The notes under the pieces are model-generated. The model did not search any database, was not told where the DNA came from, and saw only the letters and a program-made list of their open reading frames with translations. Both the position numbers and the translations under genes were made by a program. Of a stretch of 64,000 bases of DNA, positions 1 to 9,625 are shown in pieces (within the stretch, counting starts at the first letter, position 1; each line of letters starts with the position of its first letter). Origin of the DNA: Bacteroidia bacterium (lineage in GTDB: Bacteria; Bacteroidota; Bacteroidia; Bacteroidales; Prolixibacteraceae); contig JAPLDT010000099.1 in assembly GCA_026391315.1 (NCBI GenBank), positions 26,706 to 90,705 on the forward strand, in the 5' to 3' direction.

Positions 1-1
1 T

Positions 2-3000
2 CTCCTTTCCGAAATTCTAAAGATCAAACAGATAGGAATAAAAGATAATTTTTTGGAGTTGGGCGGCAATTCACTGATCGCAACGATGTTTATATCCAGG
101 CTCAGTAAGATTCATGGGATTCATCTGCCTTTACGGGCGCTTTTTGAGAAACCTTCCATAGCTGAAATAGCCCAGGAAATCGAAAAATTAATAAGTATGA
201 TGAGAAATACCGAAGGAAATCTGACCATTTTGCACCAGAAACGGGCTTCACCGATAGCTGAGCTTTCGCCCGGACAAAAACGACTTTGGTTTGTCGAAAA
301 TTTTGAACCCGGGAGCAGGGCCTACAACTTGCCATTTGATTACAAAATCAAGGGAGAACTGAATCCTTCTATTCTGGAGAAAAGTATACAGGAGTTGATT
401 GACCGGCACGAATCCCTCAGAACAGTTTTGAAGAGTGAAGAGGGAGTGCCTTTTCAAAAAGTCCTGGATTCCTATAATTTCACACTGGTCGTCGAAAATC
501 TGGAAAATTTTTCAGAGGCAGATCGTAATAATTCCGTCGAAAAATATTCACTGGAGAATGAGTTGCATCTATTTGAGTTGGAAACTGGACCATTATTTAT
601 CTTCAAACTACTGAAAATCACCAACAATGAGTGGGTACTCCTTTTGAATATACACCATGCCATTTCTGATGGTTGGTCTGTGAAGATTTTGGTTGATGAA
701 TTGGGTTTGATTTATACAGCGCTTAAACAAAACATGGAGATCAGCCTTCCGGCCCTGCCAATAACATATACTGATTTCTCCATCTGGCAAAATGAATGGT
801 TAAAAGGGGCTGACTGCAAAAAAGAGCTTGATTTCTGGATCAATGAATTGAAGGGTGCGCCCGACCTATTACAGCTTCCGATGGATTTTCAACGTCCAAA
901 AAATCAAACATACGACGGTGATGAAGTCAATTTTATCCTTGATCAAAAGACTACAGAACAATTACGCTCTTTCGGTCAGGAGCATAAAGGTTCACTCTTT
1001 GTTACCCTATTGAGCATTTTTAATACCCTTCTTTCCAGATATGCTTCACAGGAGGAATTTTTAATCGGAATTCCAATCGCAGGCAGAATTTATGAAGAGC
1101 AGGAATCCCTGGTCGGTATGCTGATCAACAATTTTCCGATCCGCATAACCCCACTTGATCAAATGACCTTTCCGGAAATGTATGAAATGAGCTGGAAGAA
1201 ATTCTTCCAGGCCTTTGAAAACCAGAAACTGCCCATCGACCGTATCGTTGAAGAGCTTAAAGTTACCAGAACACCAAATATTTCGCCGCTGTTCCAGGTT
1301 ATGTTCAACTTTCTGGATATGTTTGACGAAGAGATTTTGCTTGCAGGTTCATCCATGGTAATGGTCGATAAGCGAAGGCATATTGCCCAGTTTGATCTGT
1401 CACTGCACATTTATGAAACGGGCAAAAAGCTGAACTGTGTAATCGAATACAACACAAATTTGTTTAAAAGGAGCCGGATAGAACGTATGGCAGGACATTT
1501 CAGTGAGCTGGTTAACAGTCTCATGAAAAATCCAAATCAAAAACTCCGTACCATCCCGCTTTTGACTGAAAATGAGAAGATAGTAATCCTTGGAGATTGG
1601 AATGCCACAAAAGTTGATTTTCCGGAAAATCAATGCATTCACCAGTTATTTGAGATCCAGGTAACAAAGACACCAGAAAAAATTGCCGTTCGTGATGAAA
1701 AGGGACAAATGACCTATACCGAGCTGAACCAAAAAGCCAACAAGCTCGCCCGTCATTTGAACAACTCAGGAGCCATTGAAGGATCGCTTGTGGCCATATG
1801 TATGGAGCGCAGCTCTGATATTCTTGTTGCTTTGCTTGCTGTCCAAAAATCAGGGTGTACCTATATTCCGCTGGATCCAATCTATCCAAAAGACCGGCTC
1901 GCGCTGATTCTGGAGGATGGAAATCCTGTAGTGATGCTTACTGAAAGAAAATTACTCGGAAGTCTGCCTGAAACGACCGCAAAAAATATTTTCATCGAAG
2001 AGGTAGATGCCTACCTGAATGAGTCGGGAGAAAATACCTATTTCAAAGTAACTCCGGAGACAATTGCTTATCTGATATATACTTCCGGATCTACAGGAAA
2101 GCCGAAAGGGGTTCAGATTCAGCAACGCGCACTGGTTAACTTTATCGCATCGATGGCAAAGAAGCCTGGAATTGCGACTGACGATATTATGTTGGCGGTA
2201 ACCACGATCTCCTTCGATATAGCCGGACTTGAAATGTACCTGCCCATCACCCATGGCGCATCGGTTTTTGTTGCCAGCCATGAAACTTCTATGAATCCTG
2301 ATTTGCTTATTGAAAGGATTGAAGATACCGGCGCCACCATACTTCAGGCTACCCCTGTTACCTTCCGGATGCTGAATTCGGCCGAGTGGATTGGATCCAA
2401 AAAATTGAAGATACTTTGCGGCGGTGAAGCCATGCCGAAGGAGCTTGCCTACGATTTGATCAGAAAATGCAAAGAGTTGTGGAACATGTATGGCCCAACC
2501 GAGACAACAATCTGGTCGACAGTTGAAAAAGTTGTGATCAATGACAACGACAAAACCGGGTACATCAACCTTGGTAAACCCATAGACAATACGTTTATTT
2601 ACGTACTAAATTCTGAATTTCAGCCGGTTCCGGTCGGATATCCGGGAGAGTTGTTCATTGGCGGCGATGGTCTGGCCAAGGGCTATTTCAACCTTCCGGA
2701 GATGACAAAAGACAAGTTCCTGCCCAATCCATTCTCCAAAATCCCGGGAGCCCGGATGTACCGAACAGGCGACCTTGTCCAGCAGACGGAAGAGGGGAAA
2801 TTGGAATTTCTCAACAGGGTTGACTCTCAGGTCAAAATTCGCGGCTTCAGGATTGAACTGGGAGAGATTGAATCTGCCCTCACCCAATGGGAAACGATTA
2901 AAGACAATGTGGTCATTGTCAGGGAGGATACGCCGGGCGACAAAAAGCTGGTTGCCTACATAATTAAAAAGGATCAGGGAGAAACTGATCTTGCGGAACT

Positions 3001-4234
3001 AAGACAATTCCTGAAAACAAAGATCCCCGAATACATGGTTCCGACAGCCTTTGTTTTTATCGACCAGTTTCCGCTTACACCCAATGGAAAGATCGATCGA
3101 AAGGCACTTCCATCACCCCAGGAGGTAGCGCCGCAGGAGGCAAAAGCCTATGCCGGGCCAAGAACAGAGATAGAGAAGAAACTGGCCAAGATCTGGGAGG
3201 ATGTACTTAAGGTACCGCGGATTGGAATAGATGAGAATTTTTTTGAGATTGGTGGCCACTCCATGCTGGCAGTAACACTGATGGTAAAAATCGAAAAAGA
3301 ACTTGGTACCAGACTACCTCTCTCAGTCCTTTTTGACCATAGCAACATTGAGGAAATGGCCAAGCTTCTGGACAAGAAGGAAGATCAGGTGAGTTGGGGC
3401 TCCCTCGTCCCCATCCGATCGAAAGGGAGTAAAAAGCCGCTTTACCTGGTGCATGGCGCCGGATTGAACCTTTTGCTCTATACCACCATTGTAGCCCATC
3501 TCGACCCTGATCAGCCAGTTTTCGGACTGCAGGCAAAAGGGCTTGACGGTGTTGATGAACCGCTCTATACCATCGAAGGTATAGCTGCCTATTACAATGC
3601 TGAGATCATGAAAGTGGATAAAAGTGGATCTTATGCGCTGGCAGGATTTTCGATGGGCGGTCAGCTGGCTTACGAAATGGCCAGACAATTGGTTGAAGCC
3701 GGACAAAAGGTAAGTTTCCTTGGCGTTTTCGATACCGTATCCGAGAATGCCTCCGACATGCATCTGCCATTTTTAAAACGGTATTACCTGCGGATGGATC
3801 GTATTTTCCATCAGGTTGCCTGGATAACAGGTACCTTCCTGAAGTTGCCGGGAAATAAAAAATTCGAATTTGCGAAGGCGAAATACAAATCCATCAAACA
3901 GAAAATCACCAAGGATGACTACAAATTGAAACCCGAAGGAGTATCAGTCGGGAAGCAGAGTGAGTTGCCAAAATACTTACATAAAGTACACAAAGCCAAT
4001 TATATAGCCCTTGAGAAATACATCCTGCCCCCCTACCCCGGAAGATTGCATCTTTTCAGGGCAATGGATCAGAAATTTTATATCAAAGATCCTGTCTATT
4101 ATGGTTGGGACGAATTTGTTAAGGAAGTGGTCATTCTTCCTATTCCCGGAGAACACTCTACCATCTTTGCCCCTCCCAATGACAAACTGTTTGCCCGGGA
4201 GTTGCAGAAATGTCTGGATGAAAGGGAAGATTAA
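2..4234 (+). CDS. Non-ribosomal peptide synthetase, C-terminal part (T-C-A-T-TE), 5' end outside window
   Basis: The reading frame is open from base 2, and the residues before the listed TTG start (LLSEILKIKQIGIKDNFLE) belong to a carrier domain, so the gene begins left of the window. Domains in order, numbered from the listed start: carrier protein (LGGNSL, residues 1-45), condensation domain (70-480, HHAISDG motif near 201), adenylation domain (about 535-1020, YTSGSTGKPKG near 675, PNGKIDRKALP near 1010), second carrier protein (GGHSM near 1067) and a type I thioesterase (GFSMGG near 1197, likely catalytic His in PGEHS near 1365). All key motifs are intact. The hand-aligned adenylation specificity code is D-I-L-Q-L-G-M-I-W-K, one residue from the published glycine code DILQLGLIWK, so this terminal module may load glycine; that is inference. 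The thioesterase makes this the releasing module. A phosphopantetheinyl transferase lies 3 kb downstream. Confidence 0.95.
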   Translation, partial: LLSEILKIKQIGIKDNFLELGGNSLIATMFISRLSKIHGIHLPLRALFEKPSIAEIAQEIEKLISMMRNTEGNLTILHQKRASPIAELSPGQKRLWFVENFEPGSRAYNLPFDYKIKGELNPSILEKSIQELIDRHESLRTVLKSEEGVPFQKVLDSYNFTLVVENLENFSEADRNNSVEKYSLENELHLFELETGPLFIFKLLKITNNEWVLLLNIHHAISDGWSVKILVDELGLIYTALKQNMEISLPALPITYTDFSIWQNEWLKGADCKKELDFWINELKGAPDLLQLPMDFQRPKNQTYDGDEVNFILDQKTTEQLRSFGQEHKGSLFVTLLSIFNTLLSRYASQEEFLIGIPIAGRIYEEQESLVGMLINNFPIRITPLDQMTFPEMYEMSWKKFFQAFENQKLPIDRIVEELKVTRTPNISPLFQVMFNFLDMFDEEILLAGSSMVMVDKRRHIAQFDLSLHIYETGKKLNCVIEYNTNLFKRSRIERMAGHFSELVNSLMKNPNQKLRTIPLLTENEKIVILGDWNATKVDFPENQCIHQLFEIQVTKTPEKIAVRDEKGQMTYTELNQKANKLARHLNNSGAIEGSLVAICMERSSDILVALLAVQKSGCTYIPLDPIYPKDRLALILEDGNPVVMLTERKLLGSLPETTAKNIFIEEVDAYLNESGENTYFKVTPETIAYLIYTSGSTGKPKGVQIQQRALVNFIASMAKKPGIATDDIMLAVTTISFDIAGLEMYLPITHGASVFVASHETSMNPDLLIERIEDTGATILQATPVTFRMLNSAEWIGSKKLKILCGGEAMPKELAYDLIRKCKELWNMYGPTETTIWSTVEKVVINDNDKTGYINLGKPIDNTFIYVLNSEFQPVPVGYPGELFIGGDGLAKGYFNLPEMTKDKFLPNPFSKIPGARMYRTGDLVQQTEEGKLEFLNRVDSQVKIRGFRIELGEIESALTQWETIKDNVVIVREDTPGDKKLVAYIIKKDQGETDLAELRQFLKTKIPEYMVPTAFVFIDQFPLTPNGKIDRKALPSPQEVAPQEAKAYAGPRTEIEKKLAKIWEDVLKVPRIGIDENFFEIGGHSMLAVTLMVKIEKELGTRLPLSVLFDHSNIEEMAKLLDKKEDQVSWGSLVPIRSKGSKKPLYLVHGAGLNLLLYTTIVAHLDPDQPVFGLQAKGLDGVDEPLYTIEGIAAYYNAEIMKVDKSGSYALAGFSMGGQLAYEMARQLVEAGQKVSFLGVFDTVSENASDMHLPFLKRYYLRMDRIFHQVAWITGTFLKLPGNKKFEFAKAKYKSIKQKITKDDYKLKPEGVSVGKQSELPKYLHKVHKANYIALEKYILPPYPGRLHLFRAMDQKFYIKDPVYYGWDEFVKEVVILPIPGEHSTIFAPPNDKLFARELQKCLDERED

Positions 4235-4265
4235 CTGATAAATCGATAAACTGATACTTCTGATA

Positions 4266-5456
4266 ATGATTACATTGAAAATTATCTTTTGGTTGCTGCT
4301 TTTTATTGTATTCTATGCCTATCTGGGATACGGGATGCTTCTCTTTGGTATCATAAAGTTCAGGAGATTGACCGGTTTAACAAAAAAAAAAGTTGACGAT
4401 CCAACTTACGAACCCAGTGTGACCCTGTTTATTGCCGCTTACAACGAAAAGGATTTTGTGGCAGCGAAAATCAAAAACTCCTGGGAACTGGATTATCCAA
4501 GGGAGAAGTTAAAAATTGTCTGGGTGACCGATGGATCGGATGATGGCACGCCTGAGGAGTTAAAAAAATATGATGGTATAGTTGTCCATCACCTTCCACA
4601 GCGCAACGGAAAGATCGGTGCGATGAACAGGGGAATGAAATTTGTCGATACGCCCATTGTCGTTTTTTGCGATGCCAATACCATGTTGGGCAATGAGTCG
4701 ATAAGACGCATTGTGCGGCTCTTCAGCGACCCAAAAGTCGGATGCGTATCCGGAGAAAAGCGGATTTTCAGCAAGGAGAAAGATTCAGCCGCGGGTGCGG
4801 GTGAAGGTTTGTACTGGAAATATGAATCCGCTCTCAAAAAATGGGATGCCGAACTTTACTCGGTGGTAGGTGCAGCGGGAGAGCTGTTTGCCATCCGGAC
4901 AAAGCTTTATCAGGAGGTTGAACGGGACACGCTGCTGGATGATTTCATCATATCGTTGCGGGTAGCACAGGATGGCTACACCATTCAATATGATCCGGAT
5001 GCCTACGCCATTGAAACAGCTTCTGCCAATGTTAAAGAGGAGCTAAAACGGAAGATCAGGATCTCAGCCGGCGGAATTCAATCCATTGTGCGGCTGCATT
5101 CCCTCTTAAACATCTTCAAGTACGGCACTTTATCGTTCCAGTACATTTCGCACCGCGTTTTACGGTGGACGCTGGCGCCCCTCTCCTTGTTACTGATGTT
5201 ACCCATTGGCCTGGCGCTGGCCATTGACAGTGGAATATTTAGTTTGGAATTCTACCCAATTTTGTTTTGGCTACAAATTTTGTTCTATCTTTCAGCTTTA
5301 CTTGGGTGGTATCTCGAAAACCGATCTATCAGGGTAAAAATTCTATTTATACCATACTATTTCTTCATCATGAACCTTTCGGTTTTTCTTGGATTAAAAC
5401 GTTACCTGAAGGGTTCACAAACAGTTAATTGGGAGCGGGCAAAACGTGGAAAATAG
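4266..5456 (+). CDS. Family 2 glycosyltransferase, membrane-bound
   Basis: The 396-aa protein has an N-terminal transmembrane helix (about 5-27), a GT-A catalytic domain and a C-terminal block of three hydrophobic helices (about 295-375). The GT2 signature residues are visible: an early nucleotide-binding motif (VTLFIAAYNE), the DxD-like site VFCDAN, and the later acidic motif LLDDFIISLR followed by a basic stretch. This is the architecture of processive or lipid-linked GT2 enzymes of the PgaC/cellulose synthase type. It starts 31 nt after the synthetase and its end overlaps the next gene by 11 nt, so it is probably in the same operon. It may glycosylate the peptide product or assemble an associated polysaccharide; the acceptor cannot be told from sequence. 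Confidence 0.9.
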   Translation: MITLKIIFWLLLFIVFYAYLGYGMLLFGIIKFRRLTGLTKKKVDDPTYEPSVTLFIAAYNEKDFVAAKIKNSWELDYPREKLKIVWVTDGSDDGTPEELKKYDGIVVHHLPQRNGKIGAMNRGMKFVDTPIVVFCDANTMLGNESIRRIVRLFSDPKVGCVSGEKRIFSKEKDSAAGAGEGLYWKYESALKKWDAELYSVVGAAGELFAIRTKLYQEVERDTLLDDFIISLRVAQDGYTIQYDPDAYAIETASANVKEELKRKIRISAGGIQSIVRLHSLLNIFKYGTLSFQYISHRVLRWTLAPLSLLLMLPIGLALAIDSGIFSLEFYPILFWLQILFYLSALLGWYLENRSIRVKILFIPYYFFIMNLSVFLGLKRYLKGSQTVNWERAKRGK

Positions 5457-7167
5457 ATCTTCTGACATCTTCGTTAAAACTGTTTTTTTTATTCTTTTAT
5501 TTCAGTTTCTTCATTGCGCAGCAATGTTTGCTCAAACTAAGGGATGGGTTATCCCTATTGATAAATATTTCCTTGATGCCAATGACCCTTTGTACAAAAA
5601 TGTCGCTCCCGGCGATACGCTTTATTTCTTGACAGGAAATCGGACCTACATCAATCTCAGCAATTTTCAGGGTAAGGATGGTAAACCCATCGTAGTCGTC
5701 AACAAAGGTGGTGACGTGATCATTGACACCGATAACTATTATGGTATTTCCATCCAAAATTGCAGGTTTCTGAAATTCACAGGCACGGGTTACGCCGGGC
5801 AGTTTTATGGATTTAAGGTTAAACGGGTTGCCAATGGCGCCGGATGTAGCATCGGGTATTTAAGTTCCGATATTGAGGTCGATCATATCTCCATCGAAAA
5901 CACCAAGATCGGCGGTTTGTACGCCAAGACGGATCCCGATTGCAACCCCAATAGTGCCAGAAGTTCCTTTATACAATACAATACAATCATTCACGACAAT
6001 TACATTGCTTACACCGGCGACGAAGGGATGTACATTGGCAGCACCAAGTATTTCGGACAAACAGTCAGCTGCAACGGAAAAGATACCTTGATCATGCCAA
6101 GCATTTTGGATGGCGTTACGGTGTACAACAACATCGTCAAATATTCCGGTTGGGATGGGATCCAGGTTAGTTCAGCATCAAAAAACTGTCGGATTTACGA
6201 TAATTCCATCTATTATGACAGCGTGAATAAGGATGACACCCAGATGTCCGGAATAATGATTGGAGGTGGTACCAAATGCGATTGTTACAACAATTTTATT
6301 TACCACGGTACAGGAGACGGGATTGATTGTCTTGGTCTGGGAGGCACACGTATTTTTAACAACATCATCGTTGAGCCGGGGCTAAATTTCTATGTCAATG
6401 ATCCGACCATGATGAAACATGGCATCTTTGTCAATGATGACACCGTTCAAAAAGATTCTTCTTTTTACCTGTTCAACAACGACATCATCCACCCCAAATC
6501 AGACGGCATAAGGTTTTCAAGCGTTATCAGCAAAGGAAATTTTATTTCGGCAAACGTCATCATCAATCCAGGCAATTTCGATTATTATGAAAACGGGAAT
6601 ACAAGTTTCAAGGGCCAGGATTCCTACATTATGTTTCAATCACCGAACACGAACACAACGCTCGCCAACAATTATTTACACAGGGATGCTACAACGGCAA
6701 GTTTTTCTTCTCAAAAATTCGAGGTTCCTGAAAATTTTATCCCTATTGCTGGTTCACCTTTGATTGATGTCGTTGATTACAACGCCAAAACAGCCATCTC
6801 TTTTGATTTCTATCACCATCCCCGGCCATATGGACTCAAATCTGATATTGGGGCAATTGAATATGACGGAGTTACTTCCTCCAATCAATTACAGCTTGAC
6901 CCTCAAAACAGACAAAGCTGGCTGGTACAAAATCCTGTTTCAGACTTTTTGCGAATTATTCTGCCGATCCTGCCAGACCCCAATCTCACGGTAGGTATTT
7001 ACGACTTGAACGGCACATTCCTTTGTGAAATTAGTCCTTCAACGTCATCGCCGGGATCGTCACTTGCGGAGATGAATGTCACAGCCTTACCAAGCGGTGT
7101 CTACATTTTTTCCATTCGCAATGGCAGAACGAACTACGCTGGTAAATTTATCAAGCTATCACGATGA
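5446..7167 (+). CDS. Secreted right-handed beta-helix protein with T9SS sorting domain
   Basis: The 573-aa product starts at a GTG inside the glycosyltransferase gene, followed by a signal peptide (hydrophobic to about residue 30, ending AMFAQ). Residues about 80-470 carry many short N/D-rich repeats (YNNIVKYSGWDGIQV, DNSIYYDS, YNNFIYHGTGDG) typical of a parallel beta-helix of the polysaccharide lyase or DUF1565 type. The last 75 residues (NPVSDFLRI, YDLNG, LPSGVYIF, KFIKL) are a type A T9SS C-terminal domain, which targets the protein to the cell surface or medium by the Bacteroidota type IX system. No catalytic residues can be assigned. Translational overlap on both sides suggests it works with the NRPS and glycosyltransferase, perhaps modifying or binding the exported product. 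Confidence 0.85.
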   Translation: MENRSSDIFVKTVFFILLFQFLHCAAMFAQTKGWVIPIDKYFLDANDPLYKNVAPGDTLYFLTGNRTYINLSNFQGKDGKPIVVVNKGGDVIIDTDNYYGISIQNCRFLKFTGTGYAGQFYGFKVKRVANGAGCSIGYLSSDIEVDHISIENTKIGGLYAKTDPDCNPNSARSSFIQYNTIIHDNYIAYTGDEGMYIGSTKYFGQTVSCNGKDTLIMPSILDGVTVYNNIVKYSGWDGIQVSSASKNCRIYDNSIYYDSVNKDDTQMSGIMIGGGTKCDCYNNFIYHGTGDGIDCLGLGGTRIFNNIIVEPGLNFYVNDPTMMKHGIFVNDDTVQKDSSFYLFNNDIIHPKSDGIRFSSVISKGNFISANVIINPGNFDYYENGNTSFKGQDSYIMFQSPNTNTTLANNYLHRDATTASFSSQKFEVPENFIPIAGSPLIDVVDYNAKTAISFDFYHHPRPYGLKSDIGAIEYDGVTSSNQLQLDPQNRQSWLVQNPVSDFLRIILPILPDPNLTVGIYDLNGTFLCEISPSTSSPGSSLAEMNVTALPSGVYIFSIRNGRTNYAGKFIKLSR

Positions 7168-7835
7168 TTTGGCAAAGAGCTTTCGAAATTCCTAAAATCT
7201 CCCTCGATCAAAGAACTTTGGTGATTTATGGAGATCACAAACCTGCCGATCTGCAGGAGATGTTCTCGGTTTTGACTCCGGATGAAATAGCTTGTGCAAA
7301 CAGAATCAGGTCCCCTTTCCAGAGAAAAACCTGGATCTCCTGTCATGTAACCCTGAGAATCATGCTTGCCAACGTGATTGGATTGAATCCTGCCGATGTC
7401 GAAATTAGTAAGAACAGGTTTGGGAGACCTTTTCTGGCAAACTCAACCCTGTTTTTCAGCCTGAGTCACACAAACAGCTCCTATTTATTGGGCTTTAGTT
7501 CAACTGGAAAAATCGGGGTCGACATCGAAGAATTATCCGGAGAGGAAGATTTGGACGAATTGATCGAATACGCTTTCTCTAAGGAGGAGGTTGACTTTTG
7601 TAAAAACGGCAATCTCCATGACCATTTTTTAGAGACCTGGACCCTGAAAGAGTCTTTCCTCAAAGCCACCGGAGTTGGATTGGTAGACGAGCTGAAAACA
7701 GTTAACGTGGCCGGAAAGATTAACAATCATTTGGCTTTACTGAAATTTCAGCAAAACACTTTTAGCTGTCCGGGAGGGGAAACCGGGAGCATCGTATTCA
7801 GGGGTACTGATCCAGTTTGGTACATTTGGTTTTAA
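7164..7835 (+). CDS. 4'-phosphopantetheinyl transferase, Sfp type
   Basis: This 223-aa protein has the Sfp-family magnesium and CoA-binding motifs: the FSLSHTNSSY region, GVDIEEL (first acidic pair) and WTLKESFLKATG (the WxxKExxxK signature). It transfers the phosphopantetheine arm of CoA to the serine of carrier domains, and the two carrier domains of the upstream synthetase are the obvious substrates. Its ATG overlaps the TGA of the beta-helix gene in an ATGA arrangement, which implies translational coupling. It is the last gene of the apparent operon. Confidence 0.9.
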   Translation: MIWQRAFEIPKISLDQRTLVIYGDHKPADLQEMFSVLTPDEIACANRIRSPFQRKTWISCHVTLRIMLANVIGLNPADVEISKNRFGRPFLANSTLFFSLSHTNSSYLLGFSSTGKIGVDIEELSGEEDLDELIEYAFSKEEVDFCKNGNLHDHFLETWTLKESFLKATGVGLVDELKTVNVAGKINNHLALLKFQQNTFSCPGGETGSIVFRGTDPVWYIWF

Positions 7836-8040
7836 AGAACTCAGAACTCACAAGGGTTGAGCTGTTTATTAATTATTTGAATAAATTGACAGTTCCTGAA
7901 CATAACCTACTTTAATTTGTTAAATTCATAGTTTTCAATTCAACCAGGTTCAAACTTACTTCAAACGAAAAAAAAATATTTAATGTACTGGTTGTCATTA
8001 TATTAAAATTAGAAAGAAATATTATTTAAACCTCTTTTTC
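7836..8040. other. AT-rich intergenic region
   Basis: The 205 bases between the transferase and the UDP-glucose dehydrogenase gene hold no open frame of note. The sequence is AT-rich toward its right end and probably carries the promoter for the next gene, but no convincing -33/-7 pair was found. No strong hairpin terminator was seen after the transferase gene. Confidence 0.4.
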
Positions 8041-9366
8041 ATGAAAGTCGCCATAGTTGGAAGCGGATACGTTGGTCTTGTAACAGGCACCTGTTTTTCG
8101 GATGTTGGTATCGAAGTCACTTGTGTAGACATTGATCAAAAGAAAATTGACGATTTAAACAACGGAATTGTCCCTATTTATGAACCCGGTTTGGAGGAGA
8201 TGTTGCTCCGTAACATGAAAAAAGGAAGATTGAAATTCACATCCTCCCTGGCGGAAGCGCTGGAAGATTGCGAGGTACTTTTCACGGCAGTCGGTACACC
8301 ACCCGATAAGGATGGTGGTGCAGACTTGCAGTATGTACTGAGTGTTGCACGTGATTGCGGGAGAAATATGAAGGATTATCTCCTGATCGTGACCAAGAGT
8401 ACCGTTCCCGTCGGAACCGCCCAAAAGGTTAGAAAAGTCCTTCAGGAGGAGCTGAACAAACGCGGTGTAGCTATTCCGTTTGATGTAGCCTCGAACCCTG
8501 AATTTCTGAAAGAGGGTGCAGCCATCGACGATTTCCTCAAACCTGACCGGATTGTGGTTGGTCTCGATTCAACCAGGGCCGAAGAGCTAATGAAAAGTCT
8601 CTACAAGCCATTTACGCTCAACGGACATCCCATTATTTTTATGGACATCACATCGGCCGAGATGACCAAGTATGCCGCCAATGCTATGCTGGCCACTAAA
8701 ATCAGCTTTATGAACGACATCGCCAACCTGTGCGAAATCGTTGGGGCCGACATCAACATGGTGCGAAGAGGTATCGGATCTGATTCCAGAATTGGTAACA
8801 AATTCATCTATCCGGGTATTGGATACGGCGGATCCTGCTTTCCAAAAGATGTGAAAGCCTTGATTCATACTGGTGAAGACTTCAAATATGATCTGCGTGT
8901 TTTAAGAGCTGTTGAAGCGGTAAATCAGGATCAAAAATCTGTTCTATTCCAGAAAGTCTACAACTATTTCAAAGGAGATCTGAAAGACAAAAACATTGCC
9001 ATATGGGGATTGTCCTTTAAACCACAGACAGACGATATGCGTGAAGCCCCTTCTGTTGTGATTATCAATAAATTACTCGAAGCAGGCGCCAAAGTGCAGG
9101 CATATGATCCTGTTGCTATGAAAGAGGCTTCGCACCAGTTGGGAGATACGATTACCTACGCCGAAGATCAGTATGAAGCCCTTATTGATGCCGACTGTCT
9201 GCTGCTGGTTACGGAATGGTCTGAGTTCAAATTCCCGCACTTTAAGATCATTAAGAAGTTGCTGAACAAACCGGTTATATTTGACGGCAGGAACATTTAC
9301 GAAGTGGCAGAAATGCAACGTCAGGGATTCGAATATTTCTGCATAGGCATTGATACAACCAAATAA
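8041..9366 (+). CDS. ugd: UDP-glucose 6-dehydrogenase
   Basis: This 441-aa enzyme oxidises UDP-glucose to UDP-glucuronate with two NAD+. The N-terminal Rossmann motif (VAIVGSGYVGLVTG), the central helical part and the catalytic cysteine in GYGGSCFPKD are all present, followed by the C-terminal UDP-binding domain (GLSFKPQTDDMREAPS). Its length is normal for the family. It lies 260 bp before a UDP-glucuronate decarboxylase, so the pair would provide UDP-glucuronate and UDP-xylose for surface polysaccharide. A strict distinction from UDP-ManNAc or UDP-GlcNAc dehydrogenases cannot be made by eye, but the pairing with the decarboxylase supports the glucose enzyme. Confidence 0.93.
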   Translation: MKVAIVGSGYVGLVTGTCFSDVGIEVTCVDIDQKKIDDLNNGIVPIYEPGLEEMLLRNMKKGRLKFTSSLAEALEDCEVLFTAVGTPPDKDGGADLQYVLSVARDCGRNMKDYLLIVTKSTVPVGTAQKVRKVLQEELNKRGVAIPFDVASNPEFLKEGAAIDDFLKPDRIVVGLDSTRAEELMKSLYKPFTLNGHPIIFMDITSAEMTKYAANAMLATKISFMNDIANLCEIVGADINMVRRGIGSDSRIGNKFIYPGIGYGGSCFPKDVKALIHTGEDFKYDLRVLRAVEAVNQDQKSVLFQKVYNYFKGDLKDKNIAIWGLSFKPQTDDMREAPSVVIINKLLEAGAKVQAYDPVAMKEASHQLGDTITYAEDQYEALIDADCLLLVTEWSEFKFPHFKIIKKLLNKPVIFDGRNIYEVAEMQRQGFEYFCIGIDTTK

Positions 9367-9471
9367 AAATTCATAGAAAAGAGTAAAACCGGCAGCTTTT
9401 CGCGAGGAGATAGGTTTTGAAATAGATAAGCGATAAGACTATATAATGTCATACTATTTATCACTAATTTC

Positions 9472-9568
9472 TGACCTCCCCCACCCCCTCCAAAGGAGGG
9501 GTGTAATGCACTGATGTTGAGTTATGTACAAATCTAAAGTCTCCCTTAGGGGAGATTTAGAGGGGTCA
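9472..9568. repeat. 97-bp imperfect inverted-repeat element bounded by TGACC...GGTCA
   Basis: The element starts TGACCTCCCCCACCCCCTCC and its reverse complement starts TGACCCCTCTAAATCTCCCC. Each arm holds a smaller palindrome (CCTCCAAAGGAGG on the left, CTCCCTTAGGGGAG on the right), with a unique core of about 35 bp. It has no coding capacity. From memory, similar C-rich and G-rich intergenic elements are common in Bacteroidota genomes; copy number here cannot be tested within one window. Confidence 0.6.
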
Positions 9569-9625
9569 AATGTTGATTAATTATAAAATGGTGTATTATT
9601 TTTAGTATTACGTAAGATTGAAAAT

